A DNA stretch of 10,390 nucleotides from an uncultured Clostridia bacterium (GTDB taxonomy: Bacteria > Bacillota > Clostridia > Oscillospirales > Ruminococcaceae): the NCBI GenBank assembly GCA_937893735.1, contig CALBGD010000315.1:1-10390 (forward strand), written 5' to 3'. Under the pieces are notes generated by a model that saw only the letters and a list, made by a program, of their open reading frames with translations, made no database searches and was not told where the DNA came from. This document shows positions 1 through 7,900 of this stretch, piece by piece; the stretch's first letter is position 1; each line of letters begins with the position of its first letter. The position numbers were made by a program, and so were the translations under genes.

Positions 1-3000
1 CATATCAAGTGAGAACTTCTTAGCTGCGCTGTCGTAGCCCAGACCGTCCTTCTGGGAGAATTCTTCGGCGTTGTACTTGTATCCGCGGTTTGTCTCGATG
101 AGATTTCCGCTGCCGTCAACCTCGTAAATGGTTATCTTGTAGCCGTCTGCATTGGCAGCCTCGTCCCATTCAGCGTGGAGTACCTCGTTGCCTGTTGCCT
201 TTATGGTTACATTTGCGGGAGCGTCCGGCTGGAAGTTGTTGGTGTATCTGATATTGCCAAGGGACTTGCTTCCGATGGTGACGTATGCTGTGTCTACCTC
301 GCCGTCAGAGTCGAAGTCCTCCTCGAACTTCTCCATCAGGTATGCGTTTACAACATAATCGCCAGTGGGGGCGAGGGTTCCTGCTGTCTCAAGCACCTGA
401 GTGAAGTCTGCGGGGTCGGATACCTCAAACTCGCCTGCGAAGTAGTCGTTTATGCCTGTCTGGTCGTTCTCAGAAGCGTCCTCAAGGGGTCTGCTTCCGT
501 AGTAAACGCGTACAACGTAGTTTGCGTCGTCTGCGGGGTTCTTTACGTTCGCGCTGATGGTATCGCCGTTCAGGGAAGCCTCGAATCCTGCGAGGTCGTT
601 GGAGTAGTTCAGCGCGGCTGTGAAGTTGCTGGAAGCGCTGATATCCCAGCCATTAATGGAGTTCTGTACACCGAGGTTGACAAGAAGCGCGGGGTTGCCG
701 TCGTCGTCTGTTATCTCCATGGTGTTTGCGGAATCCGCGTTTGTGATGACCTGATTGCCATCGGTGTCGTCTGCAAGGTCAGCGAATACGATATCGAACG
801 GATTGCCGCTGTTGTCGGTGATGCTGAGGCTGTTCTTGAATTCATCTGTAATGCCGCCCTCCGGGGTGATGAGAAGCATCATCTCGGTATCAAGCGGGTC
901 GGTGGATTCCATGTCGATATGTGCGCTGTTGGAAGCCGCAGAGGGGTCAGCATACAGCACTATTGCCTCGGACTGAACCGATCTCAGCTCGTCGAACGGG
1001 ATCTCAGCCGTAATGAAGCCGACTTCCATTCCGTCGGAATCAATGAGCGCGAGGGTATTCGGGCTCTTCTTTATCTCGTCGCGGAGGTTCCATTTCGGGA
1101 GCTTCTTGAACCAGCCGGCTGTCTGCACGCCGACTTTCTTAGGAGCGATGTAGTAGATGCGATACTTTATCCCTAAAAATTTACCGGACTTTGCTGCGCC
1201 AAAATAGAACTTCATGTTATTCAGCGCTTCCTTTGCCGCGCCATTGAACGTGGTGTTCCTTACTGCGAAATTGGTCTCGCCGCCGAGTGCGAATTCAAGG
1301 TCAGATTTTGCAATGGTCTTTCCGCCGATTACCTTCCAGTTCTTGGGGAACTTTACCTTACCATAGACCTTTCCGTTTGCGTCCGCGGAGAGGTACACGT
1401 ATCTGGGCTTGCTCCAGCTGTCGAAGCCGCCGAAAATATTGGCGTCAAAGCTTCCGCCTGCCTCGATGATGTTCCAGCCCTCGGGAACTTCCAGTTTCAT
1501 GGACATACCGCCGTTGGCATTGAAGCCGGTGTAGGTCCTGCCGTTTACTCTGCGCTTTTCGCCGGTGAGACCGATGTGGGTCTCGTATTCGGTGAGCAGT
1601 CCTGCGACGCCGGCGAGCTTGATGTTCTCAACGCCCCACTGTGCGTACATCGGACCCACAGTTACAGAAGCGGAGCCGGAGATAAGCTTCAGGTAGTCGC
1701 CGGTACCCTTTATCTTAAGCCTTATGGGAGGTATCGCAATGAAATCGCCGTTGAGCGTATCTGCCAGTCCGTCGAAGCCACCGCCGCCGCCGGTGAGAGT
1801 GCCGACAACTACCGGAGGAACCAGCGGAAGACCAGGCTGCGCATTGATGTAGAACCACATCTTATTCGGCATGAGGTCGCCGGTCTTGTTGAGGCGCTTT
1901 AGCTCGAGCTCAGCCTCGGTCTCAAACAGGTCGAATGCGTTGAGCTCCAGCGAGAAGTAGTAGCGCTCCTCGCCCTTGAAGGTGTTTATCTCGCCCTCTA
2001 TCTCAGCAAGCTCCAGACCGAGCAGGGAAGCGGTGTTGATGCTGCCGCTGGCTGCAACGCCGTTGCACTTGAACTCGCCGTTCTTCAGCCCGTAGCCGAG
2101 CTTTTCGATGGAGAGCATATTATCGTTTCCGAACAGCATCTTGAACGCTATCTCGCCGCCCATGATGATGTTTCCGTCCGACTTCATGTCAACGCTGTCA
2201 ACATTCACCTTTACGTTAGGGATATCAACATTGATGACAGCCTTATTCTGCTTGGGGTCTATCTGGGCGGTGATGCCGCCGTCGGTCATGGACAGCTTGA
2301 GGCTGTCTGCATTTTTCGGTGAGTAGAACTTGAATTTCGGGCAGTTGAGGTTCACGCCCTTCTGGGAGATCGTGCCGTCCGCGTAGACGCGCAGATACCC
2401 GCCGTTCCCCCATGTCGCGGTGACGCTGTTGGAGAGAGCCGCTTTTCCGCTGGTAAACTCAAAGTAGGAGCCGCTGCTGTCGGAGCCTTCACTTACCATT
2501 CCGCGGATGGTAAGCACCAGGCTGGGCTTCCTTCTTAAGCCTCCCATTGCTTTTGTTTTAGTTTGGGAAATCGCTCCCAAGCTTACCTGATAACTGGAGC
2601 CGTTTTTGTAGACATACAGCTGGTCGGCGGTTTTGCTGACAGAGGTGTCATCGCTGGGTGTCACGACTGTTTCGCTTTTCTCCGGGAGATCACGGTAGCC
2701 TACGATATTCACGAGGCCCTCGGAATATATGTCTTCCTTGGTCAGCCTTACCGTATGGACCGCAATAGCCGCGTCGTCAGAATAGCTGATCTCATTGGGG
2801 AGTCTGTATTTATGCCCCTTGATGCCTGTGCGGTTCTCGGAGTAGAAGTAGTCGCCGGTGAGCATGAGCGGGTTCGCGAAGGAATATCCGTCAGTGTATA
2901 TCTCGGTGATGTAGTCTTCATAGGTGACATTATCCATGAGCGGGGTTGAAATAATGCCTCTCCATTTGCCAAACATTGTAAGATTTGAACTGCCGTTGGT

Positions 3001-3813
3001 TCTTCTGGAATATGTTGAGGCATTGGAAAGACCGCCGGATATATCCACAGATTTTATACTGCTGGAATTCTGGAGATCGAGCATTCCGGTTTTGTTGGTG
3101 ACGTTGCTGGAGTACACCTTTGCCTTGTCCTTGGCAGTCGGATGACCCATTCTGCTGAAATTGTGCTGAATGTCTACCCATCTGAGCTCAATGGCGTTGA
3201 CCGCTGCATTGAATGCCGTACATGAGGTTATCTCAATGACAGCCTTCACCGCATAGCAGGGGAGCCCATCGCTGCTGTTCATCGGGAACTCCACGGCGCT
3301 GCCGCTTTCAATGACGGAGCTCCAGCCTCCGGAGGGCGCCTTGGTGTAGCCCGGATTGAGCTCCACGATAGAGAGGGTCTCAGTCGCTGTAACAGCGCCG
3401 TCGTTTGTTGCGAGGTCAAAAATTATGGCGTTGTTCTTGTCATTGAAACGCATACCCTTTGCCGCGAAGCTTTGCATTGCAAAAAGACTTTCGTTGCAAT
3501 AATAGAATGCCATGGGCATACTCATGTTCGGAGTATTGCTTTCAATTGGATTCGTTTCCTTTGAGGATTCCGGTCTTGCGTAGAATACCGGAAAACCGTT
3601 TTCGATGATCGCCTCTGCCCGTATGTACTCGTTTTCGAGCACAAGAGCATTAAAGTTTTTGCCATCAGCTTTGTAAGTGGCTTTGCTGGATCGTATTGAT
3701 CCGGCGTTTTCAGACAGGTCGCCGACTGCGGCGAACGCTGTCACTGGCACCGCAGTCAGGAGCATACACAAGCTCATGAACGCGATGACCAGCTTCTTTA
3801 GTCGCTGTTTCAT
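1..3813 (-). CDS. Large secreted protein of unknown function with C-terminal Fn3-like segment (partial, 3' end outside window)
   Basis: The frame stays open for 1271 codons from the ATG at 3813 down to base 1 without a stop, so the C-terminus lies outside the window. Residues 1-29 form a classic Sec signal peptide: basic MKQRLKK, a hydrophobic core, then VTAFA-A as the likely signal peptidase I site, with no lipobox. The mature protein is rich in beta-strand-like sequence, Ser, Thr, Asn and Gly, with no catalytic motif I recognise. A Gly-rich turn (VVVGTLTGGGGGFDG) lies near residue 675. About residues 960-1190 are acidic and Ig-like. From about residue 1197 a fibronectin type III-like stretch begins (PDAPANVTIKATG, then AEWDEA and DGYKITIYEVD). 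GGAGG sits 7 nt before the ATG, and a near-consensus promoter lies about 50 nt upstream. It appears to start its own transcript. An extracellular or cell-surface adhesion or structural role is inferred only; no LPXTG, dockerin or SLH signal is visible in the part present. Confidence 0.88.
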   Translation of the reverse strand, partial: MKQRLKKLVIAFMSLCMLLTAVPVTAFAAVGDLSENAGSIRSSKATYKADGKNFNALVLENEYIRAEAIIENGFPVFYARPESSKETNPIESNTPNMSMPMAFYYCNESLFAMQSFAAKGMRFNDKNNAIIFDLATNDGAVTATETLSIVELNPGYTKAPSGGWSSVIESGSAVEFPMNSSDGLPCYAVKAVIEITSCTAFNAAVNAIELRWVDIQHNFSRMGHPTAKDKAKVYSSNVTNKTGMLDLQNSSSIKSVDISGGLSNASTYSRRTNGSSNLTMFGKWRGIISTPLMDNVTYEDYITEIYTDGYSFANPLMLTGDYFYSENRTGIKGHKYRLPNEISYSDDAAIAVHTVRLTKEDIYSEGLVNIVGYRDLPEKSETVVTPSDDTSVSKTADQLYVYKNGSSYQVSLGAISQTKTKAMGGLRRKPSLVLTIRGMVSEGSDSSGSYFEFTSGKAALSNSVTATWGNGGYLRVYADGTISQKGVNLNCPKFKFYSPKNADSLKLSMTDGGITAQIDPKQNKAVINVDIPNVKVNVDSVDMKSDGNIIMGGEIAFKMLFGNDNMLSIEKLGYGLKNGEFKCNGVAASGSINTASLLGLELAEIEGEINTFKGEERYYFSLELNAFDLFETEAELELKRLNKTGDLMPNKMWFYINAQPGLPLVPPVVVGTLTGGGGGFDGLADTLNGDFIAIPPIRLKIKGTGDYLKLISGSASVTVGPMYAQWGVENIKLAGVAGLLTEYETHIGLTGEKRRVNGRTYTGFNANGGMSMKLEVPEGWNIIEAGGSFDANIFGGFDSWSKPRYVYLSADANGKVYGKVKFPKNWKVIGGKTIAKSDLEFALGGETNFAVRNTTFNGAAKEALNNMKFYFGAAKSGKFLGIKYRIYYIAPKKVGVQTAGWFKKLPKWNLRDEIKKSPNTLALIDSDGMEVGFITAEIPFDELRSVQSEAIVLYADPSAASNSAHIDMESTDPLDTEMMLLITPEGGITDEFKNSLSITDNSGNPFDIVFADLADDTDGNQVITNADSANTMEITDDDGNPALLVNLGVQNSINGWDISASSNFTAALNYSNDLAGFEASLNGDTISANVKNPADDANYVVRVYYGSRPLEDASENDQTGINDYFAGEFEVSDPADFTQVLETAGTLAPTGDYVVNAYLMEKFEEDFDSDGEVDTAYVTIGSKSLGNIRYTNNFQPDAPANVTIKATGNEVLHAEWDEAANADGYKITIYEVDGSGNLIETNRGYKYNAEEFSQKDGLGYDSAAKKFSLDM

Positions 3814-3866
3814 ATAATTTCCTCCATTCCAATTAACTGCGCCAACAAGGCCGCGCAATTTATAGT

Positions 3867-3895
3867 ATTATAGCATACATAATCAGGAAAGTCAA
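3867..3895 (-). promoter_or_regulatory. Sigma-A promoter of the large secreted protein gene
   Basis: On the minus strand, TTGACT (3890-3895) is followed after exactly 17 nt by TATAAT (3867-3872), with TG one base before it (extended -10). The stretch upstream of the -35 is A/T-rich with several A and T runs (about 3900-3935), like an UP element. The expected start near 3860 gives a leader of about 47 nt before the ATG at 3813. This is the strongest promoter match in the window and suggests high expression of the secreted protein. Confidence 0.85.
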
Positions 3896-4022
3896 GGAAT
3901 TATTATGGAAAAATCACTTTTTTTAAAATTTTTCATCTTTGACCTGTGTTCTGGTTTAAATCACAATGTTGAGTATATGTGTGAATTATTCCGGCGGACT
4001 TTTTGCAAAGAAAGGACGCACT

Positions 4023-4052
4023 TTTTCAACACCTCAGTCAGTCCGTTGAAAA
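4023..4052 (-). terminator. Inverted repeat downstream of the murD2 operon, possible terminator
   Basis: Reading on the minus strand, TTTTCAAC and GTTGAAAA form a perfect 8-bp stem around a 14-nt loop, 38 nt after the murD2 stop codon. Flanking GTGC/GTGC bases could extend it imperfectly. The sequence that follows is pyrimidine-rich (CCTTTCTTT), not a clean U tract, so it is a weak intrinsic terminator at best. The rest of 3900-4090 is A/T-rich and shows no gene. Confidence 0.4.
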
Positions 4053-4090
4053 GCACGTACTTTATACCTATTTAAATGGGAAACGGTCTG

Positions 4091-5455
4091 TTATTTCAGA
4101 CCTTCAACGAGCTGTTTGAAGTGCTTCCCGCGCTCCTCGAAGTTCTTGTAGAACCCATAGCTTGCCGCCGCCGGGCAGAGTATCACGCGCCTTTTCGCGA
4201 GCTTCGCCGCCGTGCTCACTGCCTCCGGGAGGTCGTGCACCTCCACCTTGTTTACCTCCGGGGAGGTTATCAGTTTCCCGATGCGGTAGCCGCTGTCCGG
4301 CAGGAGGATAACGTTTTTCACTGCGCCGGTGTTCAGGAAATCCGCCAGCTTTTCGTAGGGGATATTGCGCTCCATGCCGCCGAGTATCACGCAGTCCGCG
4401 CCGTCCGGGAATGCCTGCACAGCCGCGACCGCCGCCTCCGGAATGGTGCAGATGCTGTCGTTGATGTACTCCACGCCGTTTATCGTGTCAACGTATTCCA
4501 GACGGTGCTCCAGCCCCCGGAATTCCGGCAGGGAGGCAAGACACCTGTCAATGTCCGCGCCTACCGCATTCGCCGCCATCAGCGCCGCAAGGATATTGTA
4601 GACGTTATGCCGCCCCCGGAGCTGCGTGTGAATCTCCCCGGCGGGGATCTCGCGGCCGTCCGGCAGGAAAATCGCGCCGTTTTCCGTGAACGCCATCGCC
4701 GGGCGCTCGCAGCCTATCGTCAGCAGCTTCGATTTGCGGTAGCCGGAGTTGTTGCAGTTCGGCGCGTTTCCGCATTCCGCATTGGTGCATATCTCGTCTG
4801 GGATAGTTTCGATGTTCAGTATCGAGGTGTCCCCCGGGAGCTGGTGGAGGTAGATGTTCCGCTTTGCCGCCGCGTATGCCTCAAGGCTGACATAGTGGTC
4901 GAGGTGCTCCGGGAAGATGTTCAGCAGGACAGCTACTTCCGGTGAGTGCCGCGCGAATTCAAGCTGATGGCAGCTCATCTCGCAGACCGCCACGGCGTCC
5001 GGGGTCATTTCCTCAATGCGCTCCAGCGGCGGAACTCCGATGTTTCCGATGAGCATGGTCTTATAGCCGCAGGCGTTCAGGAAGTGGTACGTCAGCGAGG
5101 AGGTCGTGGATTTCCCCTTGGTGCCGGTGATCCCCACGATATGGCAGGGGCGCAGCCGCAGGAGGAGCTCCGTCTGGGTGAGTATCTTCTCCTTTTCCCG
5201 CGGGGTCAGCTTATCCTTTATTATGACCCCCGGGCTTTGCAGGAGCAGGTCGTAGCCCTTTGCGCGGTCGAGGTAGTCCCCGCCGTAGAGCCCCGTAACG
5301 CCGGGGATATCCTGCGGTTTCATGTCCGCAACGGCGATTTCGGCGCAGCAGCCCAGCCTTTGCAGCAGCGAAAGCCACACCCTGCCCTCGCGCCCGAATC
5401 CGAGTATCGCACAGCGCTTTCCGTCAAAATATGGTTTCAGTTCGTTAATGTCCAT
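4091..5455 (-). CDS. murD2: UDP-N-acetylmuramoyl-L-alanine--L-glutamate ligase, MurD2 type
   Basis: A Mur ligase of 454 residues, cytoplasmic, in peptidoglycan precursor synthesis. The N-terminal Rossmann-like domain has ILGFGREG (17-24). The ATP-binding central domain has GITGTKGKSTT (108-118), CEMSCHQLEF (158-167), NIFPEHLDHY (179-188) and GRHNVYN (281-287). The C-terminal domain has FRGLEHRLEYV (312-322) and CPAAASYGFYKNFEERG (427-443). The canonical MurD motif NDSKATN is replaced by NDSICTIPEA (332-341), and the usual ELSSFQLE by EMSCHQLE; these changes, with the adjacent MurL gene, point to MurD2, which attaches L-Glu rather than D-Glu to UDP-MurNAc-L-Ala. I chose the ATG at 5455 because GGAG lies 6 nt upstream; a TTG at 5467 is in frame but less likely. 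The gene overlaps the murL 3' end by 11 bp, implying coupled translation. Mur ligase: near certain. L-Glu specificity: inferred from context and motifs. An ordinary MurD is the alternative. Confidence 0.85.
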   Translation of the reverse strand: MDINELKPYFDGKRCAILGFGREGRVWLSLLQRLGCCAEIAVADMKPQDIPGVTGLYGGDYLDRAKGYDLLLQSPGVIIKDKLTPREKEKILTQTELLLRLRPCHIVGITGTKGKSTTSSLTYHFLNACGYKTMLIGNIGVPPLERIEEMTPDAVAVCEMSCHQLEFARHSPEVAVLLNIFPEHLDHYVSLEAYAAAKRNIYLHQLPGDTSILNIETIPDEICTNAECGNAPNCNNSGYRKSKLLTIGCERPAMAFTENGAIFLPDGREIPAGEIHTQLRGRHNVYNILAALMAANAVGADIDRCLASLPEFRGLEHRLEYVDTINGVEYINDSICTIPEAAVAAVQAFPDGADCVILGGMERNIPYEKLADFLNTGAVKNVILLPDSGYRIGKLITSPEVNKVEVHDLPEAVSTAAKLAKRRVILCPAAASYGFYKNFEERGKHFKQLVEGLK

Positions 5456-6788
5456 TGTTCGCTCCAAGCAGATATTTCAGCTCCGCCGGGACGAAATTGT
5501 CCGGGTCGGAGAAGTTTTCGAGGGAAACCGGGGAATACTCCGGAAACAGCTCCCGCCAGCGCCGCAGCAGGGCAGGCGGGTCGGACTTCCGGCGCTCCCA
5601 CGCCATTTCAAGGGAGAGCCGCACCTCGTCCTTGGTGCCGACGCATTCAAACGGCTTATCCTCGCCGTCCAGCACCAGACCGTCCAGCATACCGGAGAGC
5701 TCCTGCTTCTCCAGCATATTGCAGCCGAAAATTCCGGTCAGCACGCCGTCGTCAAGGAACGCCGCCAGCAGAATATACACATACAGGCACTTTGCGCAGC
5801 TGCAGCACCATGAATTCGTCTTGCTGCCGAGGTTGCAGCTCTGGAATATCCCGAAATACTGAGGGTGCTTCACGAATTCCCGGGCTATCTGCCATTCGCT
5901 CCACGGGCGCAGCAGGCTGAAGTATTCCGGACATCTGGAGTACCCGCCGAGGTACTTTTCGCAGTACTCCCGGAAATCCCGCTCGAATTCGGTGGATTTG
6001 CTGTACTGGTGGTTTATCGCGGTGCCCTCAACGTAGGATTCATTCGCGCTGCTCTCGTTGGAAAGCACGATGTATCTTAGTCCCTTAACGCAGGCGAAAA
6101 GCTCCGCCGAGAAAGCCACCACCGCCGAAAACGGCGTGTGCCCGTTGAGATATCCGAGCTTGTTGAGCTCCAGGAGCTGTTTGTCTATCGTGCGTTTCGG
6201 CGCGATAATGCGGCTCTCCGGTATCCCGGCGGCAGCCGCGCAGCCGAGGGTCGCCCCCCGCGGATTGATGATGTACGCGGAAATTTCCGCGCCGTGGGCT
6301 TTCAGCAGCTCCAGAGTGACCACGCTGTCCTTGCCGCCGCCCACCGGAACCATGAAGCCGGAAAGCTCGTTGTTTTTCGCGGCAAGCGGAGCCGCCTCCG
6401 GGGCTTCTATCGTCATGAACGTGCCGAAATCCGGCTTTATCCCGTTGCGGTAGAAGAACTCCCCCAGCCCGTTGAAATAGAGCTTCTTCCACCAGAGCTT
6501 CTGCTGTGCGGAGAGCCCGCCGCAGCGCACCTCCACGGTGGGAGGGCAGGCGCACTTCCAGTAGGAAACCAGCTCCGCCATGCCGAGGGAGAACGCTGTC
6601 CTGTCCGCAAGCTCCCGGTCGAAATCAAGCGCGCTGAGCGGCTCCGGGAAAACCCACTGCGGGTAGAAGTGGTATTCGTCTATCGAAAAGTGGAACCGCA
6701 GCAGGGTGCTTCCGTCCTGCTCGGAAAATTCATAGCTGTGGTAAATGAAGCTGCGGTGCTTTTCGCGCAGCTCGTCATAAAGACCCAT
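5445..6788 (-). CDS. murL: UDP-MurNAc-L-Ala-L-Glu epimerase, MurL type (PP-loop ATPase fold)
   Basis: A 447-residue cytoplasmic protein. MurL enzymes use ATP and Mg2+ to invert the terminal L-Glu of UDP-MurNAc-L-Ala-L-Glu to D-Glu, giving the normal precursor without free D-Glu. A PP-loop-like ATP-binding site reads VPVGGGKDSVVTLELL (147-162), followed by AYIINPRGAT (171-180). Other recognisable segments are LSNESSANES (242-251), LLRPWSEWQIA (292-302) and a Cys cluster, WCCSCAKC (327-334), perhaps a metal site or structural. The start at 6788 is preferred: GGAGG lies 4-5 nt upstream and it leaves a 10-bp gap after the preceding gene. An in-frame ATG at 6830 would overlap that gene's coding region and has a poorer site. 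The direct overlap with a MurD2-like ligase strongly supports the assignment. An unrelated PP-loop enzyme of the same fold is the alternative. Confidence 0.85.
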   Translation of the reverse strand: MGLYDELREKHRSFIYHSYEFSEQDGSTLLRFHFSIDEYHFYPQWVFPEPLSALDFDRELADRTAFSLGMAELVSYWKCACPPTVEVRCGGLSAQQKLWWKKLYFNGLGEFFYRNGIKPDFGTFMTIEAPEAAPLAAKNNELSGFMVPVGGGKDSVVTLELLKAHGAEISAYIINPRGATLGCAAAAGIPESRIIAPKRTIDKQLLELNKLGYLNGHTPFSAVVAFSAELFACVKGLRYIVLSNESSANESYVEGTAINHQYSKSTEFERDFREYCEKYLGGYSRCPEYFSLLRPWSEWQIAREFVKHPQYFGIFQSCNLGSKTNSWCCSCAKCLYVYILLAAFLDDGVLTGIFGCNMLEKQELSGMLDGLVLDGEDKPFECVGTKDEVRLSLEMAWERRKSDPPALLRRWRELFPEYSPVSLENFSDPDNFVPAELKYLLGANNGH

Positions 6789-6798
6789 AAGCCCTCCG

Positions 6799-7749
6799 TT
6801 ATATTGCGGCAGTGCGGTTCCGCAGACCATATTTCTTCACGAATTCATCTATGCTGGCTTCATTTCTGGGGTCGAATGTATCGGAGCATTCGATGAGCTC
6901 CCAGTTCTCCACGAGCGAAACTTTCTGACCGTTTTTCAGCGTTTTCAGCTCCCCGAGGCTCTCGCATTCGAGGAATATCCCGTTCGTGAAGGCCTCGAAA
7001 TTGCAGCCGTAGTCAGGATAGTTCCCGTCGATCTCCATGCTGAAATTCTTCAGGAATATCTGTCCGCGGTTCACGACCGCCGCCCAGCCGTCCTCGTTGT
7101 TCATGCCTATCTTGAACTTTCCGGGCGCGCCCTTTACCTGACGGAGCGTTCCGTACCTGTTGCCGAGGAAGAACCGCTCGTCGCTGATATCCGAGTAGCT
7201 CCAGAAAACGTTCCTGCGGTTAGAGAGCAGTCCGTTGTCCTTGCCGCTCTGCGGGAAGATCTCCACGGCTCCCGCCGCGCAGACGGTCATAGCCCACGGC
7301 GCAAGGGTGACTATCGCGCCTGAAACATTGCGTATCTCGTGGGAGATCTCCACCAGGGAGCCCTCGTCGGAAAGGCGGCAGGTCATTCTGTGCTGCTGCC
7401 CTGTGCGGGTCGCCGGAGGAATGAGCGTTACCTCGCCGCCGCTGACGTGGTATTCCACCGGCTCGTTGTCCGGGACGTAGCTGTGCGGGTAGCTCTCCGG
7501 GCTGCTCCAGAGCCTGTGACCGCCGTATATGTACCACGTCTTGCCCTCGCCGAAATAGTCCCGCAGCTCCTGGGAATCGTCCTTGAATTCCCGGCCGATG
7601 TCCTCCAGAAGCATATTCTCGTGACCGTTCAGGCAGTAGGAGATAATGCGCGGGCCGACGTCCACGGTGATTATAACGCTTGCAGTGCCGTTGTCCAGCT
7701 TCACGCACCTGCCGAAGTTCTTGTAGGAAATTTCAGTTACTGTGACCAT
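6799..7749 (-). CDS. DUF4380 / galactose-mutarotase-like protein
   Basis: A 316-residue protein without signal peptide or membrane segments, so probably cytoplasmic. It reads as a long beta-sandwich protein of the mutarotase-like superfamily: VDVGPRIISYCLNGHENML (29-47), GGHRLWSSPES (76-86), a middle part with SHEIRNVSG (136-144) and APWAMTV (150-156), and DYGCNFEAFTNGIFLECESL (246-265). Related proteins in the fold act on sugars by epimerisation or binding; a sugar or sugar-nucleotide substrate is an inference. The ATG at 7749 has GGGGG (7757-7761) 7 nt upstream. The gene ends 10 bp before murL and appears co-transcribed with murL and murD2, so a link to cell-wall sugar metabolism is possible but unproven. 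No separate promoter is visible in the 200-bp gap upstream, so it may be read from the tmcAL promoter. Confidence 0.75.
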   Translation of the reverse strand: MVTVTEISYKNFGRCVKLDNGTASVIITVDVGPRIISYCLNGHENMLLEDIGREFKDDSQELRDYFGEGKTWYIYGGHRLWSSPESYPHSYVPDNEPVEYHVSGGEVTLIPPATRTGQQHRMTCRLSDEGSLVEISHEIRNVSGAIVTLAPWAMTVCAAGAVEIFPQSGKDNGLLSNRRNVFWSYSDISDERFFLGNRYGTLRQVKGAPGKFKIGMNNEDGWAAVVNRGQIFLKNFSMEIDGNYPDYGCNFEAFTNGIFLECESLGELKTLKNGQKVSLVENWELIECSDTFDPRNEASIDEFVKKYGLRNRTAAI

Positions 7750-7794
7750 TGTATGACCCCCAAAATGGATTAATTCGGAATTCGGAATTTCGGT

Positions 7795-7807
7795 GCCGCT
7801 TCGCGGC
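7795..7807 (-). other. Alternative hairpin overlapping arm 3 and the extension helix of copy A
   Basis: GCCGC-GAA-GCGGC on the minus strand is a perfect 5-bp hairpin. It shares bases with the 3' side of arm 3 (7802-7809) and with the extension helix (7793-7797), so it cannot form together with them. Whether this reflects a real switch or chance in GC-rich sequence cannot be decided from one copy. Confidence 0.4.
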
Positions 7808-7877
7808 GGATTTCAATTTCTGATACAATCGGATAGCCGCCGCGACAGCGCAGACACGATGTCTGCGCCGTTGCCCC

Positions 7878-7900
7878 AAAAGGGCGGCAGGACGCCGCCC
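7878..7900 (-). terminator. GC-rich hairpin with short U run in copy A, possible weak terminator after tmcAL
   Basis: The inner part of arm 1, GGGCGGC-GTCCT-GCCGCCC, is followed directly by TTTT (7878-7881) on the minus strand. This resembles a short intrinsic terminator and could reduce read-through from tmcAL into the DUF4380-murL-murD2 unit. Only four U residues follow, and in copy B the matching position reads TATTG, so termination is not a shared property of the element. Confidence 0.3.

Noticed and set aside
175..1176. Open plus-strand frame of 333 codons
   Set aside because: It is the antisense shadow of the large secreted protein, which has a signal peptide, promoter and ribosome binding site on the other strand; the plus-strand product is Val/Cys-rich without recognisable motifs or a good start site.
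3908..3934. A/T hairpin GAAAAAT...ATTTTTC upstream of the secreted protein promoter
   Set aside because: Only A/T pairs plus one G/C pair; likely a by-product of the A/T-rich UP-element-like sequence, not a distinct feature.
5456..5467. TTG start at 5467 adding four residues to MurD2
   Set aside because: The ATG at 5455 has GGAG 6 nt upstream; the TTG would use part of that Shine-Dalgarno sequence as coding sequence.
4076..5920. Long plus-strand frames opposite murD2 and the murL 3' end
   Set aside because: Arg/Ala/Pro-rich shadows caused by GC-rich codons of well-supported Mur genes; no motifs and no ribosome binding sites.
6789..6830. Upstream ATG at 6830 for murL, adding 14 residues
   Set aside because: It would overlap the preceding gene by 32 bp; the ATG at 6788 has GGAGG close upstream, and MGLYDELREKHR looks like a natural N-terminus.
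6138..6896. Plus-strand frame of 252 codons opposite murL
   Set aside because: Antisense of a gene with a clear PP-loop and family motifs; no support for expression.
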